Shown here one piece after another: positions 1-11,102 of a stretch of 64,000 nucleotides of DNA (positions are counted from its first letter, which is position 1; each line of letters begins with the position of its first letter). Both the position numbers and the translations under genes were made by a program. Origin of the DNA: Glandiceps talaboti. Its lineage: Eukaryota; Hemichordata; Enteropneusta; Spengelidae. The notes beneath the pieces were generated by a model. It made no database searches. It was given only the letters and a program-made list of their open reading frames with translations, and was not told where the DNA came from. The stretch covers positions 7,829,634-7,893,633 of the forward strand of contig NC_135562.1 of the NCBI RefSeq assembly GCF_964340395.1. Direction: 5' to 3'.

Positions 1-99
1 TCACCATTAATGTCATCAAGTCCTCATGGACCAACTCTAAACAAGTGTAAATGGAAAACGTCTGCCAGTACCAACAGGAGTCATAATATAAGCAAGACA

Positions 100-3066
100 A
101 TAGGTGTCATAAACAAACAAGTAAACGCCCAACACCTAAATCGCTGAAGTTTCTGAATCTGAATTGCCAGAGTGTAAGGGCAAAATTACCTAATTTCTTA
201 TCACGCATTGATTCAGAGAAACCAGACATCATTATAGGAACTGAATCATGGCTCAACAAGAATATAACAAATGGAGAAATATTTCCAGACGACTACCAAG
301 CATTACGGAGGGACCGTGTCCATGACACACATGGAGGTGTGTTTATCGCGACCAGTAATACATTAATTGCTACAGAGAGACCAGATTTAGCAACTGATTG
401 TGAGATTATCTGGGTTACTATACAGCTAAAGGGACTAAAACCATTATATATTGGTGCAGTTTACAGACCTCCATCAACTGATTCTACTTATTTCACTGAA
501 CTACAGAAATCACTTGGGAAAAATACCTGCTCATGCCCATGTATGGCTGCTAGGAGATTTTAATCTACGAAATATCAATTGGAACACAAACTGCTTTAAA
601 TCTGGAGGTAGACATGCACAAACCAGTAAACTCTTACTTGATATCTCACAAGAGTTCAACCTTCACCAAGAAGTAACTGAACCAAACAACAAAGATAATA
701 ACATACTAGACCTAGCTTTCACATCTAACACTTCTCTTGTCAATAGTGTTCAGGTTAAAGTTGGTGTCACAGTGATCACGATATTGTCATTATACATGAC
801 AACCTACGTCCTGTCAAATTTAAACCCAACCTCGTAAATTCTATCTCTACAAGAAAGGAAATATGAACATGATTTCAGATGACCTTATAAGTTTAAATGA
901 TACATTAACCACTGAAGTTATTAATGATTCCAATATAGATGACCTGTGGGGTATGTTTAACTCTACACTACTAGATTCTATGGATCGCAATATACCTAGT
1001 AAGATGTCGTCTACTAGGTTTTCATTACCATGGGTTAATCACAAAATTAAAAGACAGATACGCATAAAACAGAAAATATACAATAAGGCAAGAGCATCTG
1101 GTAATTATCATGATAAAGATAGTTTCAAGAGGTTTCGTCGCCAAATTTAAATAGACAGAAACATTCGAAAGGAATATCGTCGCCATGTCAAAGAAGACAT
1201 CTGTTGGAGTCTTGAGTCAAACAATACCAAACCATTTTGGAAATTCATTAAATCGAAAAGACAACAAATATTTGGTACAGCGCCCATTACGGGGAAAGAT
1301 GGTAAACTCGCGCAATCAGCTTCTGAGAAGGCTGCAGTTATCAACAACCAGTTTACGTCAGTTTTCAATGTTGAAGATACATCTAATCTTCCACTTTTGG
1401 ACAAAAGTGATACTCCCAACATCCACAATATTACAGTCAATACTGAAGGCATTTTGAAACTGTTATCGTCTATCAAAGTCATCGAAGCTACAGGACCTGA
1501 TCACATTCCGGCAAGAATTCTCAGCGAATGTTGTCGTCATGCTAGTGTACCAATCTTTACTAAACTTTTGTAGAAATCCATTGATAAAGGTTTATTCCCT
1601 TCAGACTGGAGAGAAGCGTTTATCTCAGCAATCTATAAGAAGGGAGACAAATCAAATCCAGCTAATTATAGACCCGTTTCATTAACGTCAATCTCATGCA
1701 AACTACTAGAACATATAGTTCACCACCACATAATGAACCATCTTGATCAGTTCAACCTACTCAGTGATCTACAACATGGTTTCAGGAGAGGTAGATCATG
1801 TGAATCTCAGCTTGCACTAACAGTTGATGATCTAGCAAGAACACTGAATAGTCAGGAACAGACAGACATGGTAATAATGAACTTTAGCAAGGCATTTGAT
1901 ACAGTTCCACATCAACGTTTACTACATAAACTACACCAAATGGGCATTAGAGGTTCTATTAACTCGTGGATTAACAACTTTTTGACTCAACGTTTTCAAA
2001 AAATAGTACTCGAAGGCCCCCAGTCTACCAGTTCACCAGTTACATCAGGAGTTCCGCAAGGAACTGTACTAGGACCACTACTTTTCCTGATATACATCAA
2101 CGACCTACCATCATCTGTCAAATCACATGTGCGCTTGTTTGCAGATGACTGTATCTTATACCGACATATAAAATCAGTGAAAGATTGTGAAATCTTGCAA
2201 GAAGACATCAACAAATTAACCAAATGGGAAAAGGACTGGCAAATGGAATTCAATACAGCAAAGTGTTTTGTTATGAATATCACTCACAAAAGAAATCAGT
2301 TGCAACATAATTATAAAATGGGAGACAATATTCTCAGAATTGTCAAGCAGCACTCCTACTTGAGCATTGAACTGTCACATGACCTGGAATGGAAGCACCA
2401 CATATCAAATATCACATCTAAAACATCAAGGATCCTAGGATTACTACAAAGACATCTACATGATTGTCCTCCCAGTACCAAACAAACCGTATATATGTCC
2501 CTTGTACGACCGCGTTTGGAATATTGTGCAAGTATTGGGGACCCTTACACCAAAGTTGGCAAAAATGCTGGTGAAAAAATTCCACGCAAAGCAGCTCGAT
2601 TTGTCACCGGAAACTACAAGAGGGAGGCCAGTGTATCCGATATGCTACGGAAGCTTCAATGGCAATGCCTTGAAAATCGCAGAGCAGTTAGCAGATTAAC
2701 TTTCCTATACAAAGCTACAAATAATCTAATTGCTTTTCAAGATGATAAACTACCAGAATCATCATCACGTTCTACTAGGGGAAGTGTACCTGGTTCTTCT
2801 TTCATATCGATAAGAAAAACTATTATGAATATTTACTTATTCCTCTGACAATTCCAGAATCTCTTACCATTATCTATTCAAAAAGCAAAGACAATAGACA
2901 GTTTCAAGTCTTCCCTCTCCAGCATTGATATCATCGATCTCATAGATCGTGCTCACCTGAACAGGGTGAGATCTAAAGGACGCCGCCAGTGTTATGCCTG
3001 TGTGATGATAATCCTTTTAGCATGTTTACACAGTATAGAAGTAGAAGTAGAAGTAGAAGTAGAAAT
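100..3066 (+). mobile_element. Decayed non-LTR retrotransposon (LINE, CR1/Jockey-like), nearly full ORF2
   Basis: An endonuclease domain (about 150-780, with LNCQSVRAK, DIIIGTESWL and GAVYRPP) is followed by a reverse transcriptase (about 1490-2500, with GFRRGRSCESQL, SGVPQGTVLGPLLF and FADDCILY). That order is typical of APE-type LINEs. The 3' end is a short hexamer tail, (AGAAGT)n, at about 3037-3062, as expected for CR1/Jockey-group elements. The body has frameshifts near 525 and 765 and an in-frame stop at 1572, so it is dead. No ORF1 is visible; the element may start left of the window. The clade call is by motif memory and is not firm. Confidence 0.88.
150..2848 (+). pseudogene. LINE ORF2 remnant: endonuclease plus reverse transcriptase
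   Basis: The endonuclease reading frame runs open from about 150 to 560, then continues in another frame at 451-837 because of a 1-bp slip near 525. The reverse transcriptase is open from 1733 to 2848 and its frame extends back to about 1489 except for one TAG at 1572. The palm motif FADD is intact, but the usual LDFSKAFDTVPH reads MNFSKAFDTVPH, and the C-terminal part is partly degraded. No intact protein can be made from it. Confidence 0.85.
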
Positions 3067-3068
3067 GA

Positions 3069-3392
3069 AAATTCCACAGGTACAGTGTATCCATTATTTG
3101 CAGTGTCACCTCTGAGTCGACTTTCATTTTGGAGAACAAATTTGAATATTATGTGATGTCGCTGGCCAGGTTACCAGACTAAGCGATCACGTATATGCGT
3201 GCCAATTACTCCAAACCAAGACGCCAATGTAAATTATTAGACATCGTTTAATTGACGAGTTTCGAAGTATTACAATGCATAGCACAACAAATACAGTCGT
3301 TCAGTTGTTCTGGAAGTCATTCATTCATTCAGTCAGTCAGTCAGTCTGTCCGTTCGTCTATCTGTCTCTCTAGCGATCGATTTTCACATTGA
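3069..3392 (+). repeat. SINE-like dispersed repeat, copy 1
   Basis: This stretch aligns along its length with 20211-20510 plus 21064-21090. Shared blocks include GGAGAACAAATTTGAAT, ATGTGATGTCGCT, TTCGAAGTATTAC, GTCGTTCAGTT and AGCGATCGAT. In this copy the region before AGCGATCGAT is only a short TCTATCTGTCTCTC tract. No coding potential is seen. It starts directly after the LINE tail. Confidence 0.75.
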
Positions 3393-3691
3393 AGTGAAAG
3401 TTGAACGTGATTTGTGCAACTTCATTTTGAAGATGAAATTTGTGCTTATCGCCATCACTGTTACATACAAAAATTGTGTAGGACGACTGAGGAAGAACTG
3501 TATAGACTTCCATTAGGTGGTGAACACTGCAATATTTTAAACGTACCGGTATATTACTGGGTCAAGCTGCAGTCGTCAATTTGTTCGCTCATGCTAGCAA
3601 AAGTTAGGTTGCATCTTATACTTTCTTCAAAGGTTAAATAGTGCTACAAACTACCTAGCTAGTTTTGCTTCGGATACAACTTTGAAAGTAG

Positions 3692-4180
3692 TGTTGTGAA
3701 ATCGATTTTGGAAGGTATCCTTATAAGGGAATCTGGACCCCAGCAGAGACCAGACCCGAACCATGTGCTTTCTCGCCCAAACTCTCTCTTACTTGCGGAC
3801 TATGGATGAATGAACACGTATATCTACTGTTGGGAGACTTATCCTATTGTTGTATCTTTGGTAACTCCGATTGGACGTACCTGAATACTATCTTGGTATC
3901 CATAGTGGTACTGTACTACTGGTAGTAGAACTACTTGAATATTGGTAGTGGAACTACTGATAATTGATGCCGGGGGCTGGTGATATTTTGCTGGATGTTA
4001 TATTATTACAGATCGGTAGATCTAGTCTACCCAGAGACCTATCACGGTATTAAAGAGCACTTGTTATTCGCACGGCTATCGATACGTGTGTGAACCAGGG
4101 TTAGCTATCAAACATTTAGGCTACTTCTCTCATACTTCTCATACATTATACCTATCCAAACCCCACCCAGGTTCACAACA
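3692..4180. mobile_element. Solo LTR of an LTR retrotransposon
   Basis: The 489-bp unit starts TGTTGTGAA and ends TTCACAACA, a perfect 9-bp inverted terminus of TG...CA type. It is flanked by GTAG on both sides (3688-3691 and 4181-4184), the 4-bp target duplication expected of an LTR insertion. No internal retroviral-type coding sequence is adjacent, so it looks like the product of LTR-LTR recombination. The superfamily cannot be told. It ends about 500 bp upstream of the start codon of the Kunitz/solute-binding gene. Confidence 0.72.
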
Positions 4181-4184
4181 GTAG

Positions 4185-4620
4185 TATACTGTATACACAA
4201 TTATGTCTCAACATGCTTCCTTCCGCAACAAATTTATCATTTTTGACAAGATCGAGACAGAGAACAGTGTAGAAGTGTATTAGTAAGTCAAGGGTTGGGG
4301 TAACAGTCGGCAGAATTGGCAAGGGGCAAATATAACACTCTCCCCAGTTTAAATTTCTGCATCATTTGGAAAGTTAAAAGAGAGTATTCCTTTGGAATAC
4401 TCATGAAGTTTCCAAAAACCCATGAAAGTTTGCATTTTAGAATTACACGCTGGGTTGTAAGGTGCAAAGTGCATGACAAATTACGCTTTACCATTGTCCA
4501 ACGATGCCACAGCTCACTGACTCCTGTGGTCACAACGGAACTTGGTTATCTCTAACCTAGATGACCCGATATAAAAAAATCAGACATTAACAAATTTAAG
4601 TGAACCACGGCTGCATTTGG
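4185..4620. other. Intergenic stretch upstream of the secreted-protein gene
   Basis: Between the solo LTR and the probable core promoter. Short open frames exist on both strands at 4288-4555 but they overlap, resemble no family and lack splice context. Nothing else is recognised. Confidence 0.4.
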
Positions 4621-4623
4621 TAA

Positions 4624-4677
4624 CTATTTATAGAGTGGTGTAGCTATCGTCATCGCATCACTTGACACTGAACCACC
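4624..4677 (+). promoter_or_regulatory. Probable core promoter and short 5' UTR of the secreted-protein gene
   Basis: A TATA-like TATTTATA lies at about 4625-4632, some 46 bp before the start codon. The ATG at 4678 sits in AACCACCATGC, a good initiation context, so the 5' UTR would be only about 20 nt. The transcription start is inferred, not seen. Confidence 0.5.
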
Positions 4678-5691
4678 ATGCAGCGACTTCCTATTCTGGC
4701 ACTTCTGTGCCTTGGCTTTGCCGCCTCTGGTAAGTGTAATAACTTTGAAGTCTAACACTAAAGCACTGTGACAGCATTACACTAAATCTCGTCTCTGCTT
4801 TCCAGCAACAGCATAGCTTTCTGCTTTTACATATGCATTTGTATATAACTGTATTGACAAGATCTGTTCTTAGTAAAGAAGTTCAAATTTAGAAACATTT
4901 TACGGGATTCCAAATCACTGTTTTACTGCATGAGGTCCGACCCAATATCAACATGCTTAAGGGTAGACCTCTGTTTTTTGTCTGAGGTGAATTCAAAGTT
5001 ATCCTTCCAATCGACAAGATTGTAGCGTTTACTCCAGAATATCATTGTCAATATCTGCACCACTGCTACATAACCCAGTACATTATTTTATTCATTATCA
5101 TATAAATTCAATATTCGCTAGAGAGTATTGAAATGGTTATCAAAATAGAGGTCCCATTCATTGTGTAAAAATTGTCCTGTTAACAAGAAAGTATGCCATT
5201 AGACTGAGATAAGAGCATGCGCAGTTGTTGAAACAAAGGGCACGAGACAGAGAGGAGTACTGTGTGACGGATATATAATAGACACCCATTTCCGCACATC
5301 TTGGCAAAATAGCTGATAACAGACACCCATTTCCGCACATCTTGGCCAAATAGCTGATAGTTGCCCAAAAAGTTCAATGATAAAACGTTGTGTAACTTGC
5401 TTTGCACCTGTTGTCCAGTGTTTCATAAGACTGCATTATCGCAGTCGTAAATATTGGTAACAGACACATTGATAAGCCAGTGATGAGGTATAGCTCTAAA
5501 TCACACCTGCGTGTTAAACCGAATTCCATGATGCATACTGGTAAATTGCAAATTCAAAACAGCTATGGAAAAACATGTTTTGAGAATTAATTTCAATGTT
5601 TAGTCTTCAGCACAACTGAAGTCACGTTCAGTAGTGCTTTGTCTATCCATCCAATGTGTGTGTGTGTGTGTGGGGGGGGTGAGATGTGTGT

Positions 5692-5735
<44 letters not shown>

Positions 5736-8700
5736 TTTATTGTCAAAAGATGCGAAGCCAATAGGGAACTTGCAAACCAGCCATGTTGAATGTTGCATCA
5801 TGGGTAATGTGACAATAAGTACTAATCAATTAGTATTATAAACAATATTGTTATATTGTTTGTAACCACAAATAATCAATTCATAGTTACCCTGACCATT
5901 GTGGGAGGTTTACTTTATCAGTAGCTCCAGATTTGTTATTACGATAACCACAGATAATCAGATAGTCCTTTGCATCTGAGAATGCTCAGTCTGGATGCAA
6001 GTTCCCTATTACAATGATTGTCGGGGAGGAAATTACTTTTAGTGTCAAGCTGGAAAAAGTTGAAATGGACATTAGGAGATCAGCAATATGCAAATTATAA
6101 AGGAAAAATTTAATTTTAGGCAAAATAACCTAAAGACAAATTTTTTAATAAAGATGGGCTGAAACTTGTTGAGGGTGTTGATTAAAAAAGACAATGTTTG
6201 CTATTTGAATGCTTACTACGGTATGGTACTTTATTCAAATATGTTTATTTGTGGATACTACAACAGTCAGTTAGACAGACAGAGAGACCGACCGACCGAC
6301 CGACCGACAGACAGACAGACAGACAGGCAGACAGACAGACAGAGACAGACAGACAGACAGACAGACAGAATCCCAAATTGAACCCATCCAATTAACGAGG
6401 GTTAAAAAGGACAAGTATAAGAATTTCGACCAGACGTCAAAGCCGCATTATGTTATTGCCAAAATGACATAATTAGTTTGAATTTTTTCCAAGGTAAAAT
6501 TGTTTGTGTTTAAAGATTAAGTTTCTATTTTGTTTTCAAAGCAAATTCCGGGTGTGGCAAAAACTATCTTGCTTTTTCAAATTCAAATTTTGTTCCTAAT
6601 TTTTTAAGGCTTGATGTTGAAAATGATAGTTTTGCTTTTGAAAAAGTTTTGTGATGCTTTGTTAGAAAGAATACAGGACACTTACGGGACGTCACAAAGA
6701 AACCCCATATGTTCCTTGCCGATGGACCGTGGAAGGATTTGTACTATTTTCCCGCCATCGCCACATGACCGTTCTCGTTGGTTCTATGATATACACACTG
6801 GACGATGTATAGAATTCTATTATTATGGGTGTCGTGGCAATAGAAACAATTTTCGAAGCCAGCAAGATTGTCTTAACGTGTGTCAAAGGGGTAAGTCTTA
6901 AACTTCTGCCATTAACTGTGACATTAATTAATGATGAATTGAAACCTAAAGCATATATTTTATGGGATTAGACCTTAGAGCATGGAAAACATGTCACGTT
7001 TAGTCATTTCCAAGAATGCCAGATAATAGGGAACTTGCAAACCCACCATGTTGAATGTTGCATCACGGGAAATGTTATAACAAATACTAATAAATTGGTA
7101 CTGTAAACAATACTTTTACATTGTTTGAAACCACGAATGGTGAATTCGTAGTTTACCCTGACTATTGTTGGAGGTTTTTTTATCAGTAGCTCCAGATTAG
7201 GTATTATGATAACCACAGATACTCCCATAGTCCTTTGCATCTGAGCTATTGTCACTCGGAACTTTATGTAAATTTACATTACTTGTGACCCCACTGTTCA
7301 TGAGATACGTAAATAAATGTATAAACCAACAAAAAAGCACACATGGCCTTGTTCAAGTTGTACTGTCTGGTTGTAATTTACATAAAACTAAGGTGTGAAA
7401 AGTGATTAAACAAATAGTTGTAATTGTGTCAGGCTTCTCCCTGAATGATGCCTATTCAGCTAGTATAATCTATGCAACAATTCTAATAGATTACCTATTC
7501 ATTACCAAAACAAACCCTAATTGAAATCATGAATATACACATTATGTGTAGGAACTTTCTTTTGAAGGGTATCCTAAATGTTTTAGGGTCTTGACAATCA
7601 CATTTCTGCCCCACATCATGTATTATTATGATTGTAACTGAAAACTTTTAAAAGCGTAATAGTTCACGCTGTTTGTGATCTTTGAACGAGCGAAGACACC
7701 CTATATTTTAAAGACTTGAAAATTTATGTTGTCATTGTGTTTAAATGAGAGTATCTAATAAAAATTCGAGAGAAACTGGCATGTATGTCATACCTATCAC
7801 ACTACTGTCGTCGGAGGTAACTGTACTAATACAAAGTTGTCCATTTCTAGATGTTGTAAGTTTACAAAGCTGAACCTGAATATTTGGTATTTCACTTACA
7901 TCTTCAAATAGAAGACATAAATGGCTTCCTGAAATGTTTATTGGGTGCTTAACATAAACATAGATCACGAACTACTTCTAAAGCGTTTGTCAGATCTTGG
8001 TATCAAAGGAACTCCTCTTAAATGGCTTTGCTCATACCTCACAGACAGATTTCAATCAGTTACAGTAAATGGGAAAATGTCACTTGCTCAATTGCTACGG
8101 TTCGGAGTACCCCAGGGCTCTGTCCTAGGACCTCTATTGTTTACTATTTACATTTCACCACTCGGTCAGATCATTCACCGTCATAAACTTCAGTTTCACC
8201 AATTCGCCGACGATAATGAACTGTACTTGTCTTTTAAGAAATCCAACACCACCTCCGCCATATCTTCTATTGAAGAATGTGTCAACGATATTAAGAAATG
8301 GATGACGCAAAATAAACTGAAGTTAAATGATTCTAAGACAGAAGTCATTTTAATTCGTTCCAAATTTGATCATTCGCCGTTGCCACTCACCTCCATCAAC
8401 ATATGTTCAAGTGTTATTGAAACTACTTCATCTGCGAGAAACATTGGTGTCATATTTGATGACAATTATACATTTCAACAACACATAATTACCTCCTTCG
8501 TAAAATTGGACACATCAGGAAATACCTCTCTCAGGATTCTTGTGCCACCCTCGTCCATGCTGTCATATCATCGAAGCTGGACTATTGTAATTCCTTACTA
8601 TATGGTCTGCCTGACGTTCACTTACAGCGCTTACAACGTGCCCAAAATACGGCAGCTAGGATTATTACGCGCACCAGGAAATTCGAACACATAACCCCTA

Positions 8701-10758
8701 TTCTAAAACAACTTCATTGGCTTCCAGTATCTCATCGTATTGTTTTCAAACTTCTGCTCTTCACTTATAAAGCCCTAAATGGAATATCTCCACAATATCT
8801 CAAGAACTTAATTACACCTCGTTCTTCATTACGCACTCTTCGTTCATCGGATAAATGCCTTCTGCATACACCCAAATGGAATCTGGTTTCCTATGGTCGC
8901 CGCTCCTTCTCTTCAGCAGCTCCTGAACTTTGGAACTCTCTACCCCTGGACATTAAAACCTCTCCCAATGTTAACATTTTCAAAAGACGCTTGAAAACCC
9001 ACATATTTCAGAGAGCTTTTTCATCTCCTTTCTAGCTCTAAGCGCCACTGAACATTGTTTTCTTTGGATATTTGGCGCTATATAAATTTATTAGATAGAT
9101 AGATAGATAGAAACATATCAAGTGAAATGCGACATACGTGACCACCTTTTGGATGGTCTAATACCTTAATTTTGTTGTTTAGATTTTTTGGGCTATTATG
9201 ATGGGCCCCGTCTGTATGTACATAAGTCCGTCTGTGCATTCATAATACGTCATTTCTCAGACATGCCAGGTTTGGCCTTAACTCTGATCTTCAGGTTCAG
9301 TTATCGAAAATCAACACTTTCCTGCATTACCAGACACTCGGTAGTATTTATTTGTTGCCACCAATTTGCTTTAAATCATGTCTCCATTCAGTCACATAGA
9401 TGTAAAGTATTTGAGGGGGGGGGGTGTCCTATGCAGACTTGTCTTACATCTCAGAAACTTCCGGATGAATGGACATTTAATAAATACAAAACAGATATAA
9501 CGTATCCTAGCAGCCACACCTAAGCCATTACCAACAGCCAAATGTCTTTGTATTTTGCAAAAGTGATAACATTATTAGGTATGTACATAAATAAATTTCA
9601 CAAAAATGTTTATGTAAATGTGCCTCTCAAAATAACCAAGCCCTTAAAAACAGTCACATATTACTAGGATAACAACAAGGATGAATAAGCAAATGGATAA
9701 ACTTGTAAAACAGATACAAACTGAATGCAATGGTTTCAGACTCACAGAATACCATATGTTAAACCCACCCAATACATTAAGTTCCTTATGAGAGATAATG
9801 AACACCTATATGCCTAGCAACAAGCCCACGCAAATATACTCAGGGTAGTGATTATTGCAAAGATAATGACATAGAAGAGTAGGCAAGGGAATAAACATTC
9901 CAAATGTAAACACTATGAACTAGCATCTAGCAGCAACCAAATGGTAGTATGTATTGTAAGGATAATGACAAGCCTGAGTTAGCAAGTTGATGAACATTAA
10001 AACTGCACTACCTGAAACTAGATTGTTGGTTTTTCTTGGTAAACAGTTCATTAGGTACAATACACTAATTCATAACATCGTGCACTATGCATTGCATGAT
10101 CTGTTGGTAAATTTATTTTTGTAGCTGTATATACGATAAATAAAATTTATTTTGGGGTCCACACTCAAACAACAGCACCCTTATTAGTGACCACAATTTC
10201 AACCAGTTTCTCTACTGCTTATGGATAATTCTGACCACTGAAGAAAATGTACAATGTCTAAATATTGCTATTTGTACAATTTTATGGTAAATATATTGTG
10301 TTTTTCGGGTCGAAAAAATGATACTCCATACAACTAGTTACAACTAGTACAGTTTGAACAAGATGAGACTTTCAAAACCAAGCTTTTTTTTAAGATTTAA
10401 AGTTGTCAGTATAACACCTACGGATAATATTCACTACATATTAACATATACTATATCTTTGTATAAGAAAGTTACCAATTTCTAGCCAATATATCTTTTG
10501 ATTATTTGATTCAAAAAGTATCCTAGTTCCAGCTAGTACAGGTGTAAACCAGATGCTTATATTTCCTTTCACACAGTCTCTGAGTATGCAGCTTTTGGAG
10601 GTGAATTGCCTGCACTTTACAGTGGCAGAGATGACTTCTTCAGTGAAATAGGTGTAAGTGTTGAATTTCAACTATTGTCTTTTCACTTTGATAGGTTGAT
10701 TGGTAAAGAAAGAGTGAAGGTAAACTGTTAACATACAGGGTTACAATTGCTATGTAAA

Positions 10759-10789
<31 letters not shown>

Positions 10790-10834
10790 CATACATACAT
10801 ACATACATACATACAGACAGACAGAGAGACAGAC

Positions 10835-10875
<41 letters not shown>

Positions 10876-10887
10876 GGCATACAGGCT

Positions 10888-10941
<54 letters not shown>

Positions 10942-10943
10942 GT

Positions 10944-11003
<60 letters not shown>

Positions 11004-11069
11004 GGAAGCCAAACAGATGTACACACATACACATCGACAGACGGACAGACACATACATACATACATACA

Positions 11070-11102
<33 letters not shown>

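Larger units (their letters stand above)
4730..6665 (+). other. Intron 1 of the secreted-protein gene
   Basis: No coding exon is recognised. It holds a tandem duplication at 5280-5361, a GT tract, a full MITE copy at 5760-6010 and a (GACA)n-type tract at 6270-6370. Confidence 0.7.
6891..10576 (+). other. Intron 2 of the secreted-protein gene
   Basis: Holds a truncated MITE A copy, a 5'-truncated LINE (7945-9110) and two dispersed repeats (9530-10000 and 10150-10440). No further exon was recognised. Confidence 0.65.
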
